NCBI RefSeq assembly: GCF_000186865.1
Contig: NW_008705572.1
Location: 331,384 to 395,383 of the forward strand
Reading direction: 5' to 3'
DNA: 64,000 bases
From: Aureococcus anophagefferens
Lineage: Eukaryota; Sar; Pelagophyceae; Pelagomonadales; Pelagomonadaceae
This document shows, one piece after another, positions 45,084 to 53,243 of the stretch (position 1 is the first letter of the stretch; each line of letters opens with the position of its first letter). Position numbers and translations under genes: made by a program. Below the pieces are notes generated by a model. That model made no database searches. It saw nothing but the letters and a program-made list of their open reading frames with translations, and had not been told where the DNA came from.

Positions 45084-48000
45084 TTACGCCAGCGCCCCCC
45101 CCGCCTCGAAGTCCGCCGGGTCCGCGTCGTCCGTCGCCGGGAGCTTCAACTTCGCGAGGAACTTGTCGGCGGCCTTCAGGAGCGTCGTCGCGACCTGGGC
45201 CGCCCGGAGCGCGTCGAGGGCGCCGCGGTAGGCCGGCAGGGACGCGAGGAGCGCCGTCGCGCGGCGCGGCGCCAGGACCTCGTCGGGCGCGAGCGGCACG
45301 TCCACCGATTGCGCGGGCGCGGGCGCGCCGAGGACCGCGACGGTGGCGAAGGCCGCCACGAAGGTCGCGCCGCCCAGCGCCGCCAGCCCCGCCGCCGCCT
45401 CGCAGGCGAGCTCCGCGTCGCCCGCGCCGACCGCGTGGTGCGCGAGCGCGACGGCCGCGCGCTCCTCGCCGCCCGGCGCGTCCGCGTGGCGCCGCTGCGC
45501 GGACCGGAGCCGCTTCGCGAGGAAGGCGTGGAGCGCGCGCTTGCGCTTCGCCGGCGTCGAGTCGAGGACGGCGTCGTGGAGGAGCGCGTCGGGGAACGAG
45601 AACGCGGCGCGCGCGCGGTCGACCGTTAGAAAGCCGAGCTCCGCGAGGCCGTCCAAAACGGCGTCAAACGTCTCCTCGCCGGCGGGGAAGCCGCTCCGGT
45701 CGCAGGACGCGCCAAAGGCCTCGAAGCCCCCGACGCCCGGCGCGCCCGGCGGCGTCGGGGCGAGCGCGGCCCGCAGCAGGCCGACGTCGCCGCACCCCGC
45801 CGCGACGGCCGCGGCGCGGAGCAGCAGCTGGTGCGGCGGCGGCAGCGCGTCCACGGCCGCCAGTAAATCGCGCCGCGCGGTCCGGGGCACGTCGGCGCAG
45901 CGCGCGCGCAGCGCCTCGTAGGCGTCGCCGAGCAGCAGCAGCGACCCGTTGCCGTCGTCCTCGCCCTCGTCGCGCGGGAACCGCGCCCACGCGCGCGCGA
46001 GATCCGTCGCCGTCGCCGCGTCGCCGCCGGACCGCGCCCAGAGGGCGTCGGCGAGGGCGTCGTCGTAGGAGCCCGCGCCGAGCAGCGCCGGCAGCAGCTT
46101 CGCGAACGCGGACCGCCCGAGCGGCGCGGCGGCCGCGCGCGGCTCGCGGCGGCCGCCGGGCCCCGCGGGCGGCGCGCCGTCGTCCGCCGCGCGGCAGTGG
46201 CCGAAGGCCAGCGCGAAGGCGCGCTTCGCGAGCTGCTTCGCCTTGGGCGCGAGGTCGCCGAGCGGGTCGTCGAGGAGCACGTGGTGGTCGTCGCCGCCGC
46301 GCTGGTCCGACACGGCCCGGAGCAGGGGCGCGGGGCAGGACACGCAGCGGGGCGTGTCCGCGTCGAGGCCGCTCACCAACTCCGGCGCCTCCGCCGCCGG
46401 CAGGAGCATGAAGTGGCCGTCGCGCGAGAAGCCCACGGCTCTTTTCGCGCCCCACGGCGACGCGAGGTGGGGCCCCTTGAGCGCCGCCGCCGCCGCCGCC
46501 GAGTCGTCGGGCGCGTCGCCGCTGAAATCCGCGCCCCGCGGGAAGTAGGCCAGCGGCAGGGCCACGGTCTGCTTCCGCGCGGCGCGCTGCGTCGCCTCGT
46601 CGCACAATACCCGCGGCGCGGCCCCGTCGTGCGCGTGCCGCGCGTCGAGGGCCGCCCAGTTCACCTTGGACGCCGCGCCATTCGCTAAAGCCATGGCCGC
46701 GGCGATGGCCGTGGACGTGACGAAGTGGGCCTTGCCCGCGTCGGGCCGGCCGCACGTCTTCCGCACCCCTAACCCGGACGCGGCGCCGACGCCCCACGTC
46801 ATCCGCGCGGCCGTCTCCAGGGCCGTCAGCGCGTAGTCCACGGCGAGCGCCGCCGCCGCGCCGCGGCCCGCCGACGCGCGCAGCGGCGGCTCGGCGAAGA
46901 ACGCGGCGCAGATGGTAATCCAGTCGTCGGACGCCGCGACGTCGACGACGCGCCCGCCGAAGCCCCGCACGCCGCGGCTCACGGCCTTGGCAGCGCCGTC
47001 GCGCGTCGCCTGCGTCAGGCCCCCGGCGACCACCACCTTGGCGCAGACGATCGTGCAGCCCGACGCGCCCGCGGGCGTTCCGTGGACGCGCCGCGGGTCG
47101 CCCGGCGCCGCCGCGTCCTCGCGGGCCAGCAGGGGCACGCGAGATCGCACGCCCGACCGGGCCCGCGGGCTCGGCGCGGCGACGAGGGCCGCGCGCAGCG
47201 GGCCCCGCTCCTTCGTCGAGGCCGGGCCGCGCGGCGGCGGCGGCGGCTTGCGCGCGCGGACGAGCGTCGTGAACTTGCCGCGGGCCGCAAAGTCCTCGGG
47301 CTCGAAGGCGGCCTTGGGCCAGCCCCGCTTCAACAGGCGCGCCTTGGCGTCTACCGTGGCGACGACGTCGCCGATCTCGCCGCCGCCGACGGCGAGCGCG
47401 CGCGTCGCCGCCTCGAGCGCCGCGCCCGAGGGCACGAGCCGGATCTCGTCGGGCCCCAGCGCGACCTCGGACACGCGCAGCTGGCCCGCGGCGACGGCGC
47501 AGCGCACGCTCGGCAGACCCGCGGCCTCGCAGGCGCCCGCGACGGGGCCCTCGGACGCGCAGAGCGCGAGCGCCGACAGCGCCGCCGCCGCGACGGCGCC
47601 GTCGACGCCCCGGTCGTCGCGGAAAAAGGCGACGAGGGCGCCCGACGTCGTCACGCGCACGACGTCGCCGCCGGCGGCCGCCAAAGCCGCGGCCGCCGCC
47701 GCGTAGACGCCGTCGACGGCGGCCCAGCGCGCGTCGAGCGCCGCGGACCCGTCCGCCTCGGGCCGCCGCAGCAGCTCCAGCGCCCGACTCCGCGCCTCGT
47801 CGAGGGCCGCGAGCTCCTCGGCGCCGGCGGCGGCCTCGCGGACGCGCGACGCGCCCGGCGGCGCCGCCGGCGCGGCGGCGCCGCCGCCCCACTCCGGGAG
47901 GCCGCCCTCGCCGCGCGTGTTCTGGAAGCGGTCCGTCGTCTCGTCGCGGAGCGCGTCGACGCCGCAGACGTCGACGACGACGCAGGCCCCGCCGAAGGCC

Positions 48001-49184
48001 GCGCCGTCGCCGCGGCCCAGGGCGCCCGCCCGCAGCGCCCGCGTCGACGCGAGCGCGCACAGCGTCTCGTCGAAAAGTTCGTCGGCGGACGGCGCGCGCG
48101 CGTCCCAGCGCGGCGCGGCGAGCCCGCCCGCGGGCCGCGCCCAGGGCGGCGCCGACGCCGGCGCGGCGCCGGCCGTGCTCGGCGGCGGCCAGAGCGCCGC
48201 GATCGACGGCCCGACGGCGTCGACGGCCGCGATTTCGGCTCGCAGCGCGCCGAGCCACGCGCGCTCGAGCCGCGACGGCGCGGCGCCCGGCCGCTCGGGC
48301 TCGCGCGCCGCCCGCGTCGCCAACGCGTCGCGCCGCGGCTCGAGGAGCGCCGCGGCCTCGACCAGCGTCGCGGCCGCGAACGGGCGGTCGCCCGCGGCGA
48401 AGTCGTCGTCGTCGCCGTCGTCCGGCCGGTCCTGCTGGGCGACGACGGCCGCGAGGCGCGCCGCGAGCTGGCGCTCCTGCGCGGCGAGGCGGTCCGCCTG
48501 GTCGAGCATGGCGCGCTGGCGCTGCTCCACGGACTCGCAGAGCGCGGCGAGCTGCCGCCCCTCCGTCGCGCGGCGCTCGCCCTCGACGTCCGCGGCCTTG
48601 AGCTTCCTCGCGAGCTCGCGGCCCCGCGCGGCGGCGCGCCGCACCTCGTCGGCGAGGGCCGTCTGCCGCGCCGCCGCGGGCTCCGCGGGCCGCGGCGGCG
48701 GCGCCGCGGCCGCGGGCGGCCGCGCCGCGGCCGCGCCGAGCGCGTCGTCGATCTCCGACGACAGGGACGCCCATTTTGCCGCCGCGGCGTCGCCGGCGCC
48801 GGCGGCGGGCAGGGGCCGCGCCGCGCCGGGGCTCGGCCGCGGCTCCGCGCCGCCGGGCGTCCACGGCCGCGGCGACGCGGACGGCGTCGCCACGGGCCGC
48901 CCCCGGCGCGACGACGCCGGCGACCGCGGCGACGCCGGCGCCCGCGACGACGCCGGCGACCGGCTCGGCACGGGCGTGCGCCGCGCCCGGCCCGCGGACC
49001 GCTGCTTCTCCGCGGACACGCGCAGGCGGCTCACGCGCGCGTCGAGGCTCTCGGACTTGGCCTTGAGGGCCGACTCGAGCTCGTCCATCTCGCGCCGCTT
49101 CGCCGCCATCTCCTCGACCTCGCGCTCCACGACCTGGCTCCGCGTGGGGGAGCGCGGGGCCGGCGGCGTCGCGCGGCCCTCCAT
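45084..49184 (-). CDS. ADCY10-like protein with degenerate cyclase domains
   Basis: 1366 residues, one exon. The first ~250 residues are a coiled coil (VVEREVEEMAAKRREMDELESALKAKSESLDARVSRLRV, VRRAAARGRELARKLKAADVEGER) with Ser/Arg/Pro runs. A first nucleotide-cyclase-like domain has VVVDVCGVDAL where the metal-binding Asp strand would be, but VRVTTSGALVAFF lacks the second Asp (usual GDA). A second has TIVCAKVVV, DWITICAAFF and a GxxxG....RPDAGKAHFVTSTAIAAAMALA stretch like ADCY10 C2. The C-terminal third (LPPPHQLLLRAAAVAAGCGDVGLLRAAL, FSFPDALLHDAVLDSTPAKRKRALHAFLAKRL) matches the helical region after the ATPase in soluble adenylyl cyclases, but no P-loop is visible. It is probably a regulatory or dead relative rather than a working cyclase. 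Confidence 0.6.
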   Translation of the reverse strand: MEGRATPPAPRSPTRSQVVEREVEEMAAKRREMDELESALKAKSESLDARVSRLRVSAEKQRSAGRARRTPVPSRSPASSRAPASPRSPASSRRGRPVATPSASPRPWTPGGAEPRPSPGAARPLPAAGAGDAAAAKWASLSSEIDDALGAAAARPPAAAAPPPRPAEPAAARQTALADEVRRAAARGRELARKLKAADVEGERRATEGRQLAALCESVEQRQRAMLDQADRLAAQERQLAARLAAVVAQQDRPDDGDDDDFAAGDRPFAAATLVEAAALLEPRRDALATRAAREPERPGAAPSRLERAWLGALRAEIAAVDAVGPSIAALWPPPSTAGAAPASAPPWARPAGGLAAPRWDARAPSADELFDETLCALASTRALRAGALGRGDGAAFGGACVVVDVCGVDALRDETTDRFQNTRGEGGLPEWGGGAAAPAAPPGASRVREAAAGAEELAALDEARSRALELLRRPEADGSAALDARWAAVDGVYAAAAAALAAAGGDVVRVTTSGALVAFFRDDRGVDGAVAAAALSALALCASEGPVAGACEAAGLPSVRCAVAAGQLRVSEVALGPDEIRLVPSGAALEAATRALAVGGGEIGDVVATVDAKARLLKRGWPKAAFEPEDFAARGKFTTLVRARKPPPPPRGPASTKERGPLRAALVAAPSPRARSGVRSRVPLLAREDAAAPGDPRRVHGTPAGASGCTIVCAKVVVAGGLTQATRDGAAKAVSRGVRGFGGRVVDVAASDDWITICAAFFAEPPLRASAGRGAAAALAVDYALTALETAARMTWGVGAASGLGVRKTCGRPDAGKAHFVTSTAIAAAMALANGAASKVNWAALDARHAHDGAAPRVLCDEATQRAARKQTVALPLAYFPRGADFSGDAPDDSAAAAAALKGPHLASPWGAKRAVGFSRDGHFMLLPAAEAPELVSGLDADTPRCVSCPAPLLRAVSDQRGGDDHHVLLDDPLGDLAPKAKQLAKRAFALAFGHCRAADDGAPPAGPGGRREPRAAAAPLGRSAFAKLLPALLGAGSYDDALADALWARSGGDAATATDLARAWARFPRDEGEDDGNGSLLLLGDAYEALRARCADVPRTARRDLLAAVDALPPPHQLLLRAAAVAAGCGDVGLLRAALAPTPPGAPGVGGFEAFGASCDRSGFPAGEETFDAVLDGLAELGFLTVDRARAAFSFPDALLHDAVLDSTPAKRKRALHAFLAKRLRSAQRRHADAPGGEERAAVALAHHAVGAGDAELACEAAAGLAALGGATFVAAFATVAVLGAPAPAQSVDVPLAPDEVLAPRRATALLASLPAYRGALDALRAAQVATTLLKAADKFLAKLKLPATDDADPADFEAGGALA

Positions 49185-49276
49185 AACTGTGATGGTGAAT
49201 GCTGCCAGATGATGCTGCCCGGCCAAAGTTGAGCATTTGCGTTCTCTTCAACTTGGTTGCTGCGAGTCGGGGCCTG

Positions 49277-49391
49277 GCGTCGAGCGGCGCGGCGCCATGG
49301 CGACCTGCGTCAACTCGCTCGTCTGAAAGTCGGGCCGCTCATCTGGGCCGGCTCGTGGCCGGTGTCGAGCGGCGCGGCGCCATGGCGACCT
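49277..49391 (+). repeat. Direct repeat around the start codon of the next gene
   Basis: GTCGAGCGGCGCGGCGCCATGGCGACCTG occurs at about 49279 and about 49364, 85 bp apart. The second copy supplies the presumed initiator (49382); the first gives an upstream ATG (49297) with nine codons and TGA (49324-49326). Confidence 0.8.
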
Positions 49392-50224
49392 GGGCCATGT
49401 CGCAGGTCAAGTCGCTGCGCGTCTCCGACTACTTTGAGCGGCGCTGGTCGTCCTTGCTGGGACGGCCCGTGCTCGCGCCGATCCGGCTCTCGTCGAGGGG
49501 CTGCCCCATCGGGCGCGTGGGCTGGTTCGGCACTATCGGATCGCTGTGGATCGTCCACGGCGCTCTGAAACGAGTGCGCGAATTCTCCGTGCTCGAGCCC
49601 GACGAGTACGACTACGCCGTCGCGGAGGGATGCCACCGCTGCGAGGAGACGGTGTTGAGCGCGGAGCAGGCCGGCCTCGGACGAGTCATGACCTTCTACT
49701 GGTACGCGGCGCACGCGACCGTCGGCATCTTCCTCGTCTTCGACGCCTGCCGGCTCTTCGGGGTCTCGTCGCTGATAAACGACGCGCTGCTGGGCTACCA
49801 CTCGGCGCGCGCGGAGCGGCGACGGAAGCTCGCGTTTCTCGCGCTAGCGATCCCCTTCGCCCATCTCGGCCTCCTGTACAGCCGGCCCGTGACCTTCGGC
49901 TGCTGCGTCGCGACGCCCAAGTGGGAGCCGTTGCAGGCGCGCGTGAACCAGCTCGCGTTCCTTTTGTTCGTGACCGGATTCATCCTCTTGGGCAAGGCGC
50001 AGGACCACGGGTACTTCTTGCTGCGCATCCCGCCCCAGGACTCCTGCGCGCTCTACCTCGTGCGCGACTACCTCATGAACAAGGAGGACGAGCGCCACGG
50101 CGGCAAGGCCAAGGCGCGGACCGCGTCCCTCATCCTCATGGCCCTCGGCCAGGGCGGCGGGCGCCCGTCGGACGAGCGCGCGCGCTTGAACGACAGCGAC
50201 GACGCCGAGTTCGACCCCGCGTAA
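49382..50224 (+). CDS. Orphan membrane protein
   Basis: 280 residues, family not recognised. Hydrophobic segments: GWFGTIGSLWIVHGALK (weak), YWYAAHATVGIFLVFDACRLFGV, LAFLALAIPFAHLGLLYS, and LAFLLFVTGFILLGKAQ, so about three or four passes. A short motif CHRCEETVLS lies between the first two. The basic/acidic tail (MNKEDERHGGKAKA...RLNDSDDAEFDPA) is probably cytosolic. It starts in a duplicated GCGCCATGGCG context (strong initiation). It converges on the SLC25 gene with 7 nt between stops. Confidence 0.65.
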   Translation: MATWAMSQVKSLRVSDYFERRWSSLLGRPVLAPIRLSSRGCPIGRVGWFGTIGSLWIVHGALKRVREFSVLEPDEYDYAVAEGCHRCEETVLSAEQAGLGRVMTFYWYAAHATVGIFLVFDACRLFGVSSLINDALLGYHSARAERRRKLAFLALAIPFAHLGLLYSRPVTFGCCVATPKWEPLQARVNQLAFLLFVTGFILLGKAQDHGYFLLRIPPQDSCALYLVRDYLMNKEDERHGGKAKARTASLILMALGQGGGRPSDERARLNDSDDAEFDPA

Positions 50225-50231
50225 AAGCTTT

Positions 50232-51083
50232 CTAGAGCTCGCCCCCGCCCTCGAGGAGGAGGCGCCCCGCGGCTTCGTAGACGACGAAGAAGATCGCCGT
50301 CGACGGGCCGACGTAGGCCGCGCGGTGCAGCGCGCCGCGCCAGAAGCCCGCGACGCCCTCGCGCGCGTAGACGTCGGCGACGACGCTCCCGAGGCGGCCG
50401 TCGGTGACCATGACGCGCGTCTTGACGAGGTCCATGGGCGTCGTGATCAGCGCCGTCGCCGTGCCCACGGCCGCGCCGACGACGCCGGCGGACCCGCGGC
50501 CCCTGAGGCTCTCGTACAAGGTCATCTGGATGCACCTGAAGGGGATGTCGCGCAGGAGCTGGCCGCGGAGGCCCGAGTAGAATCCGAGGAGCCCGCCGGT
50601 CCGCCACGTCGCGGCGACCGCGGCGCCGAGCGCGCCGTGCACGCCCGTCTGGAGGCGCTGCTTGAGCACCTCGTGGGGCACGAGCCAGAGCGCGCCGAGG
50701 GCGTCGCCGACGACGGCGGCGCCGAAGGCCGCGCGCGCCGCGCCGAAGCCCGAGAGCAGCAGGAAGGCCTTCGCGCGCTCGTAGAAGCCGAAGATGATGG
50801 CCGCCGAGGGCACGTAGCCGACGAGGGACCCGAAGACGCCCGCGTAGACGTTCTTGAGCCGCAGGTGCGGCGGGTCGTTGCACTGAGCGCGAGTTTTGAG
50901 TGTGTCCAGAGGATACATGACCACGATCGCCGCCGCCCTCGCGAGCGCCCCGGCGACGAAGTGGTTCTTCGGTGGCGGCGGCGTCGGCGCCGTAGCGCGC
51001 TTCGACCTTGGCGCGGCTGCGAGCGAGGCGCCGCAGAGGACCAGAAGCAGCCCTCGTCTCAGGCGTATTCGGGCAGCCAACAT
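50232..51083 (-). CDS. SLC25 carrier, SAM-carrier-like, with hydrophobic N-terminus
   Basis: 283 residues with three SLC25 repeats. Signatures: MYPLDTLKTRAQ, VPHEVLKQRLQTG and TPMDLVKTRVMV (Px[DE]xx[KR]x[KR]), plus FYSGLRGQLLRDIPFRCIQMTLYES and FWRGALHRAAYVGPSTAIFFVVYE. Motif order and the PHEVLKQR variant resemble S-adenosylmethionine carriers of mitochondria and plastids (inference). Unusually, the N-terminus MLAARIRLRRGLLLVLCGASLAAAPR looks like an ER signal peptide. That would suit a complex-plastid carrier rather than a mitochondrial one. The ATG at 51083 is the first in frame and is well supported by the open hydrophobic leader. Confidence 0.85.
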   Translation of the reverse strand: MLAARIRLRRGLLLVLCGASLAAAPRSKRATAPTPPPPKNHFVAGALARAAAIVVMYPLDTLKTRAQCNDPPHLRLKNVYAGVFGSLVGYVPSAAIIFGFYERAKAFLLLSGFGAARAAFGAAVVGDALGALWLVPHEVLKQRLQTGVHGALGAAVAATWRTGGLLGFYSGLRGQLLRDIPFRCIQMTLYESLRGRGSAGVVGAAVGTATALITTPMDLVKTRVMVTDGRLGSVVADVYAREGVAGFWRGALHRAAYVGPSTAIFFVVYEAAGRLLLEGGGEL

Positions 51084-51252
51084 CGTAAAGCGCGTGCACA
51101 GAGTTGAAGTACAACTCCGTTCATTGCATTAAACGTGCATGTACACTTGCGGCCGCCCGAAGCAATGGCCTCGTGGCAGCCCGCGGCATGCCAGAGGATC
51201 ACCCTGGTTCGTCAACCACACATGAAAGCAGACAAACACCAGCATCCCGTAG

Positions 51253-52267
51253 GCGCGGAAGACGCGCGTGCGCGCCGGGCCGGACCTGGGCAGCCCCGTC
51301 GTCGCGGACCTGCCGCTGGGCACGGCGCTCGACTGCTACGGCCGCCGGACCGTCGAGGGCGGCGTGGCGCGCGTCGAGGTGGGCCTGCGGCGCGGCCGCG
51401 GCGGCGCGCGGGGCTGGGTCAGCGAGAAGCAGCTGCGGCCGCCGCCGGGCGCCGCGCGCGTGGGCCTCTGCTTCCTCGTCTACGACGCGCCGAAGCACCA
51501 GGACCTCTGGCGCGCGTTCCTCCCCGCCGACGAAAACCGCTTCCGCGTCTTCGTGCACAGCAAGGCGCCGACGACGGCGCGCGTGGACCTGCCGACGGCG
51601 AGGGTGCTGCCGGATCCCGTCGAGACGGAGTGGGCGTCGATCGCGCTCGTCGAGGCGACGCACAAGCTCTTCCGCGCGGCGCGCGACGCGGGCTGCGACG
51701 TCTTCGTGCTCGTCTCGGACACGATGCTGCCCCTCGTGCCCTTCGACGAGCTCGCGCGGCGCGTAACGCGGACGACGTTCCAGATCCAGACGACGCCGTC
51801 CGACCGCGAGGCGCGCGACCACGCGGGCAACTACGAGCACCACGTGCGGCCGAAGCTGCCGAGCGCCGTGCGCTTCGAGCCCCGCGAGATCCGCAAGGGC
51901 AACATGTTCTGCGCGGTGACGCGCGACGACTTCGAGGCCGTCGAGCAGGAGCCCTACCTCGACGTCTTCGAGAAGATCTGGGGTGCGAGACCGCCCGTTT
52001 TTGTTGTTGCGGATCTGACATTTGTTTTGCACAGGCGGCGCGCCCGACGAGTACTACTGGATCAACAGCATGACCATCCACCGGCGGCCCCACCAGGCGC
52101 CGGGCACCTTCATCTACTGCTCCCCGGACACGACGGGCGTCACCGCGGCGGAGACGTTCGTCCTCGACGACGCGCTCCTCGAGGAGACGACGCGCCTCGG
52201 CTTCACCTTCATCCGCAAGGTCACGGCCGTCACCGCGAAGGCCGCGTATCTGCAGGCGATCACGTAA
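51253..52267 (+). CDS. Branch/core-2-type glycosyltransferase with SH3-like N-terminus
   Basis: Visible exons 51253..51982 and 52035..52267, 321 codons; a first exon is probably missing. The N-terminal ~65 residues (VRAGPDLGSPVVADLPLGTALDCYGRRTVEG...GARGWVSEKQL) have the pattern of a bacterial-type SH3b domain. From ARVGLCFLVYDAPKHQDLWRAFL a Branch (core-2/I-branching, DUF266-like) glycosyltransferase follows: FRVFVHSK, TEWASIALVEATHKLFRAARDAGCDVFVLVSDTMLPLVPFDEL (lines up with ...LLSESCIPL), and GNMFCAVTRDDFEAVEQ. The last exon has APDEYYWINSMTI. The exon starts after a CATCCCGTAG acceptor with no ATG nearby in frame. An upstream ATG near 51163 is the best candidate first exon. Confidence 0.65.
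51983..52034 (+). other. GT-AG intron (52 nt) of the glycosyltransferase gene
   Basis: GTGCGAGACC to a T-rich stretch and TTTTGCACAG. The joint gives EKIWGGAPDEYYW. It is a conventional intron with a polypyrimidine tract and lacks the introner motif and duplication. Confidence 0.8.
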
Positions 52268-52316
52268 ATGAAGTTGTGGTTGAAGTATTGTTGCCTCGCT
52301 TTGAGCTCTGCGCAAC

Positions 52317-53243
52317 ATGCTTCTCCTGCTCCTATGCGGCGCGGCGGCGCTGCCCGCCGTGCGCTTGCGCGGCGGGTCGTCGCAGCCGACCGCCGTGCGC
52401 TTGCGCGGCGGGTCGTCGCAGCCGACGCGCTGGGTGACGCCGCAGCAGGACGCCTGGGCGAAGCACCGGTCGGCGGCGCGGAGCATCGTGCCGAGCAGCG
52501 GCACGAGCCAGCTGCGGCCCGAGTCCATCGACGACGTCGTCGACGCGAAGCCGCTCGACGAGCTGCTGGACCGCGACTCGCGCGTCGTCTTCGTGCGCCG
52601 CGTCTACGGCCTGCTGACGGCGAACTTGGCGCTGACCGCGCTCGCGTGCGTCCTCGGGTCCGCGCATCCCGCGGCCGTGCGCTACCTGATCACGCAGCCC
52701 CTGGGGCGCGTGCTCTTCGGCGTCTGCGCCGCCGTGGGTTTCGTGACCCCCCTCGCGCTCTCCTTCGCGCCGTCGCTGCGCCGCGACCCGTCGAGCTCGC
52801 TCGCGCTCTTCTCGCTCTTCGCGTTCGCCGAGTCGGCGGTCGTCGGCGTCGCCGCGTCGGCCTACAAGCTCCAGTCCGTGCTCCTCGCGCTGCTGCAGAC
52901 GGGCGCCGCGACGGGCGCGCTCACGGCCTACGCCTTCCAGCCCAACGCGAAGTACGACCTCACGCAGGTCGGGTCGGCGCTGCTCGCGGGTCTGATGGTG
53001 CTCACGGTCTCGACGGTCGCCGGCGTGCTCCTCAAGGTGCCCATGAACTCGCTCGCCGGCTCGACGGTCGGCGCGTTGCTCTTCTCGGCCTTCATCGTGC
53101 ACGACACGCAGCTCGTCGTCGGCGGCAAGAAGCGGCAGCTCAACACGTCGGACTACGTCCTGGGAGCCATCACGCTGTACCTCGACATCATCAACCTGTT
53201 CTTCTACCTGCTGCGGCTCTTCGGCGAGATGCAGAACGACTAA
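52317..53243 (+). CDS. TMBIM/Bax-inhibitor-1-like membrane protein
   Basis: 308 residues. The signal peptide MLLLLLCGAAALPAVRLRGG is followed by a perfect 36-bp tandem duplication (52355-52426) that repeats AVRLRGGSSQPT. The C-terminal ~230 residues form seven helices of the BI-1/LFG family: RVYGLLTANLALTALACVLG, LFGVCAAVGFVTPLALSFAP, LFSLFAFAESAVVGVAA, LALLQTGAATGALTAYAF, LAGLMVLTVSTVAGVLL, STVGALLFSAFIVHDTQLVVGGK (HDTQ.. motif), and LGAITLYLDIINLFFYLLRLF. The last (YLxxINLFxxLL) is highly diagnostic. These proteins modulate ER Ca2+ or membrane pH leak. Signal plus LRGG may indicate plastid or ER routing. Its stop overlaps the convergent gene's. Confidence 0.85.
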   Translation: MLLLLLCGAAALPAVRLRGGSSQPTAVRLRGGSSQPTRWVTPQQDAWAKHRSAARSIVPSSGTSQLRPESIDDVVDAKPLDELLDRDSRVVFVRRVYGLLTANLALTALACVLGSAHPAAVRYLITQPLGRVLFGVCAAVGFVTPLALSFAPSLRRDPSSSLALFSLFAFAESAVVGVAASAYKLQSVLLALLQTGAATGALTAYAFQPNAKYDLTQVGSALLAGLMVLTVSTVAGVLLKVPMNSLAGSTVGALLFSAFIVHDTQLVVGGKKRQLNTSDYVLGAITLYLDIINLFFYLLRLFGEMQND

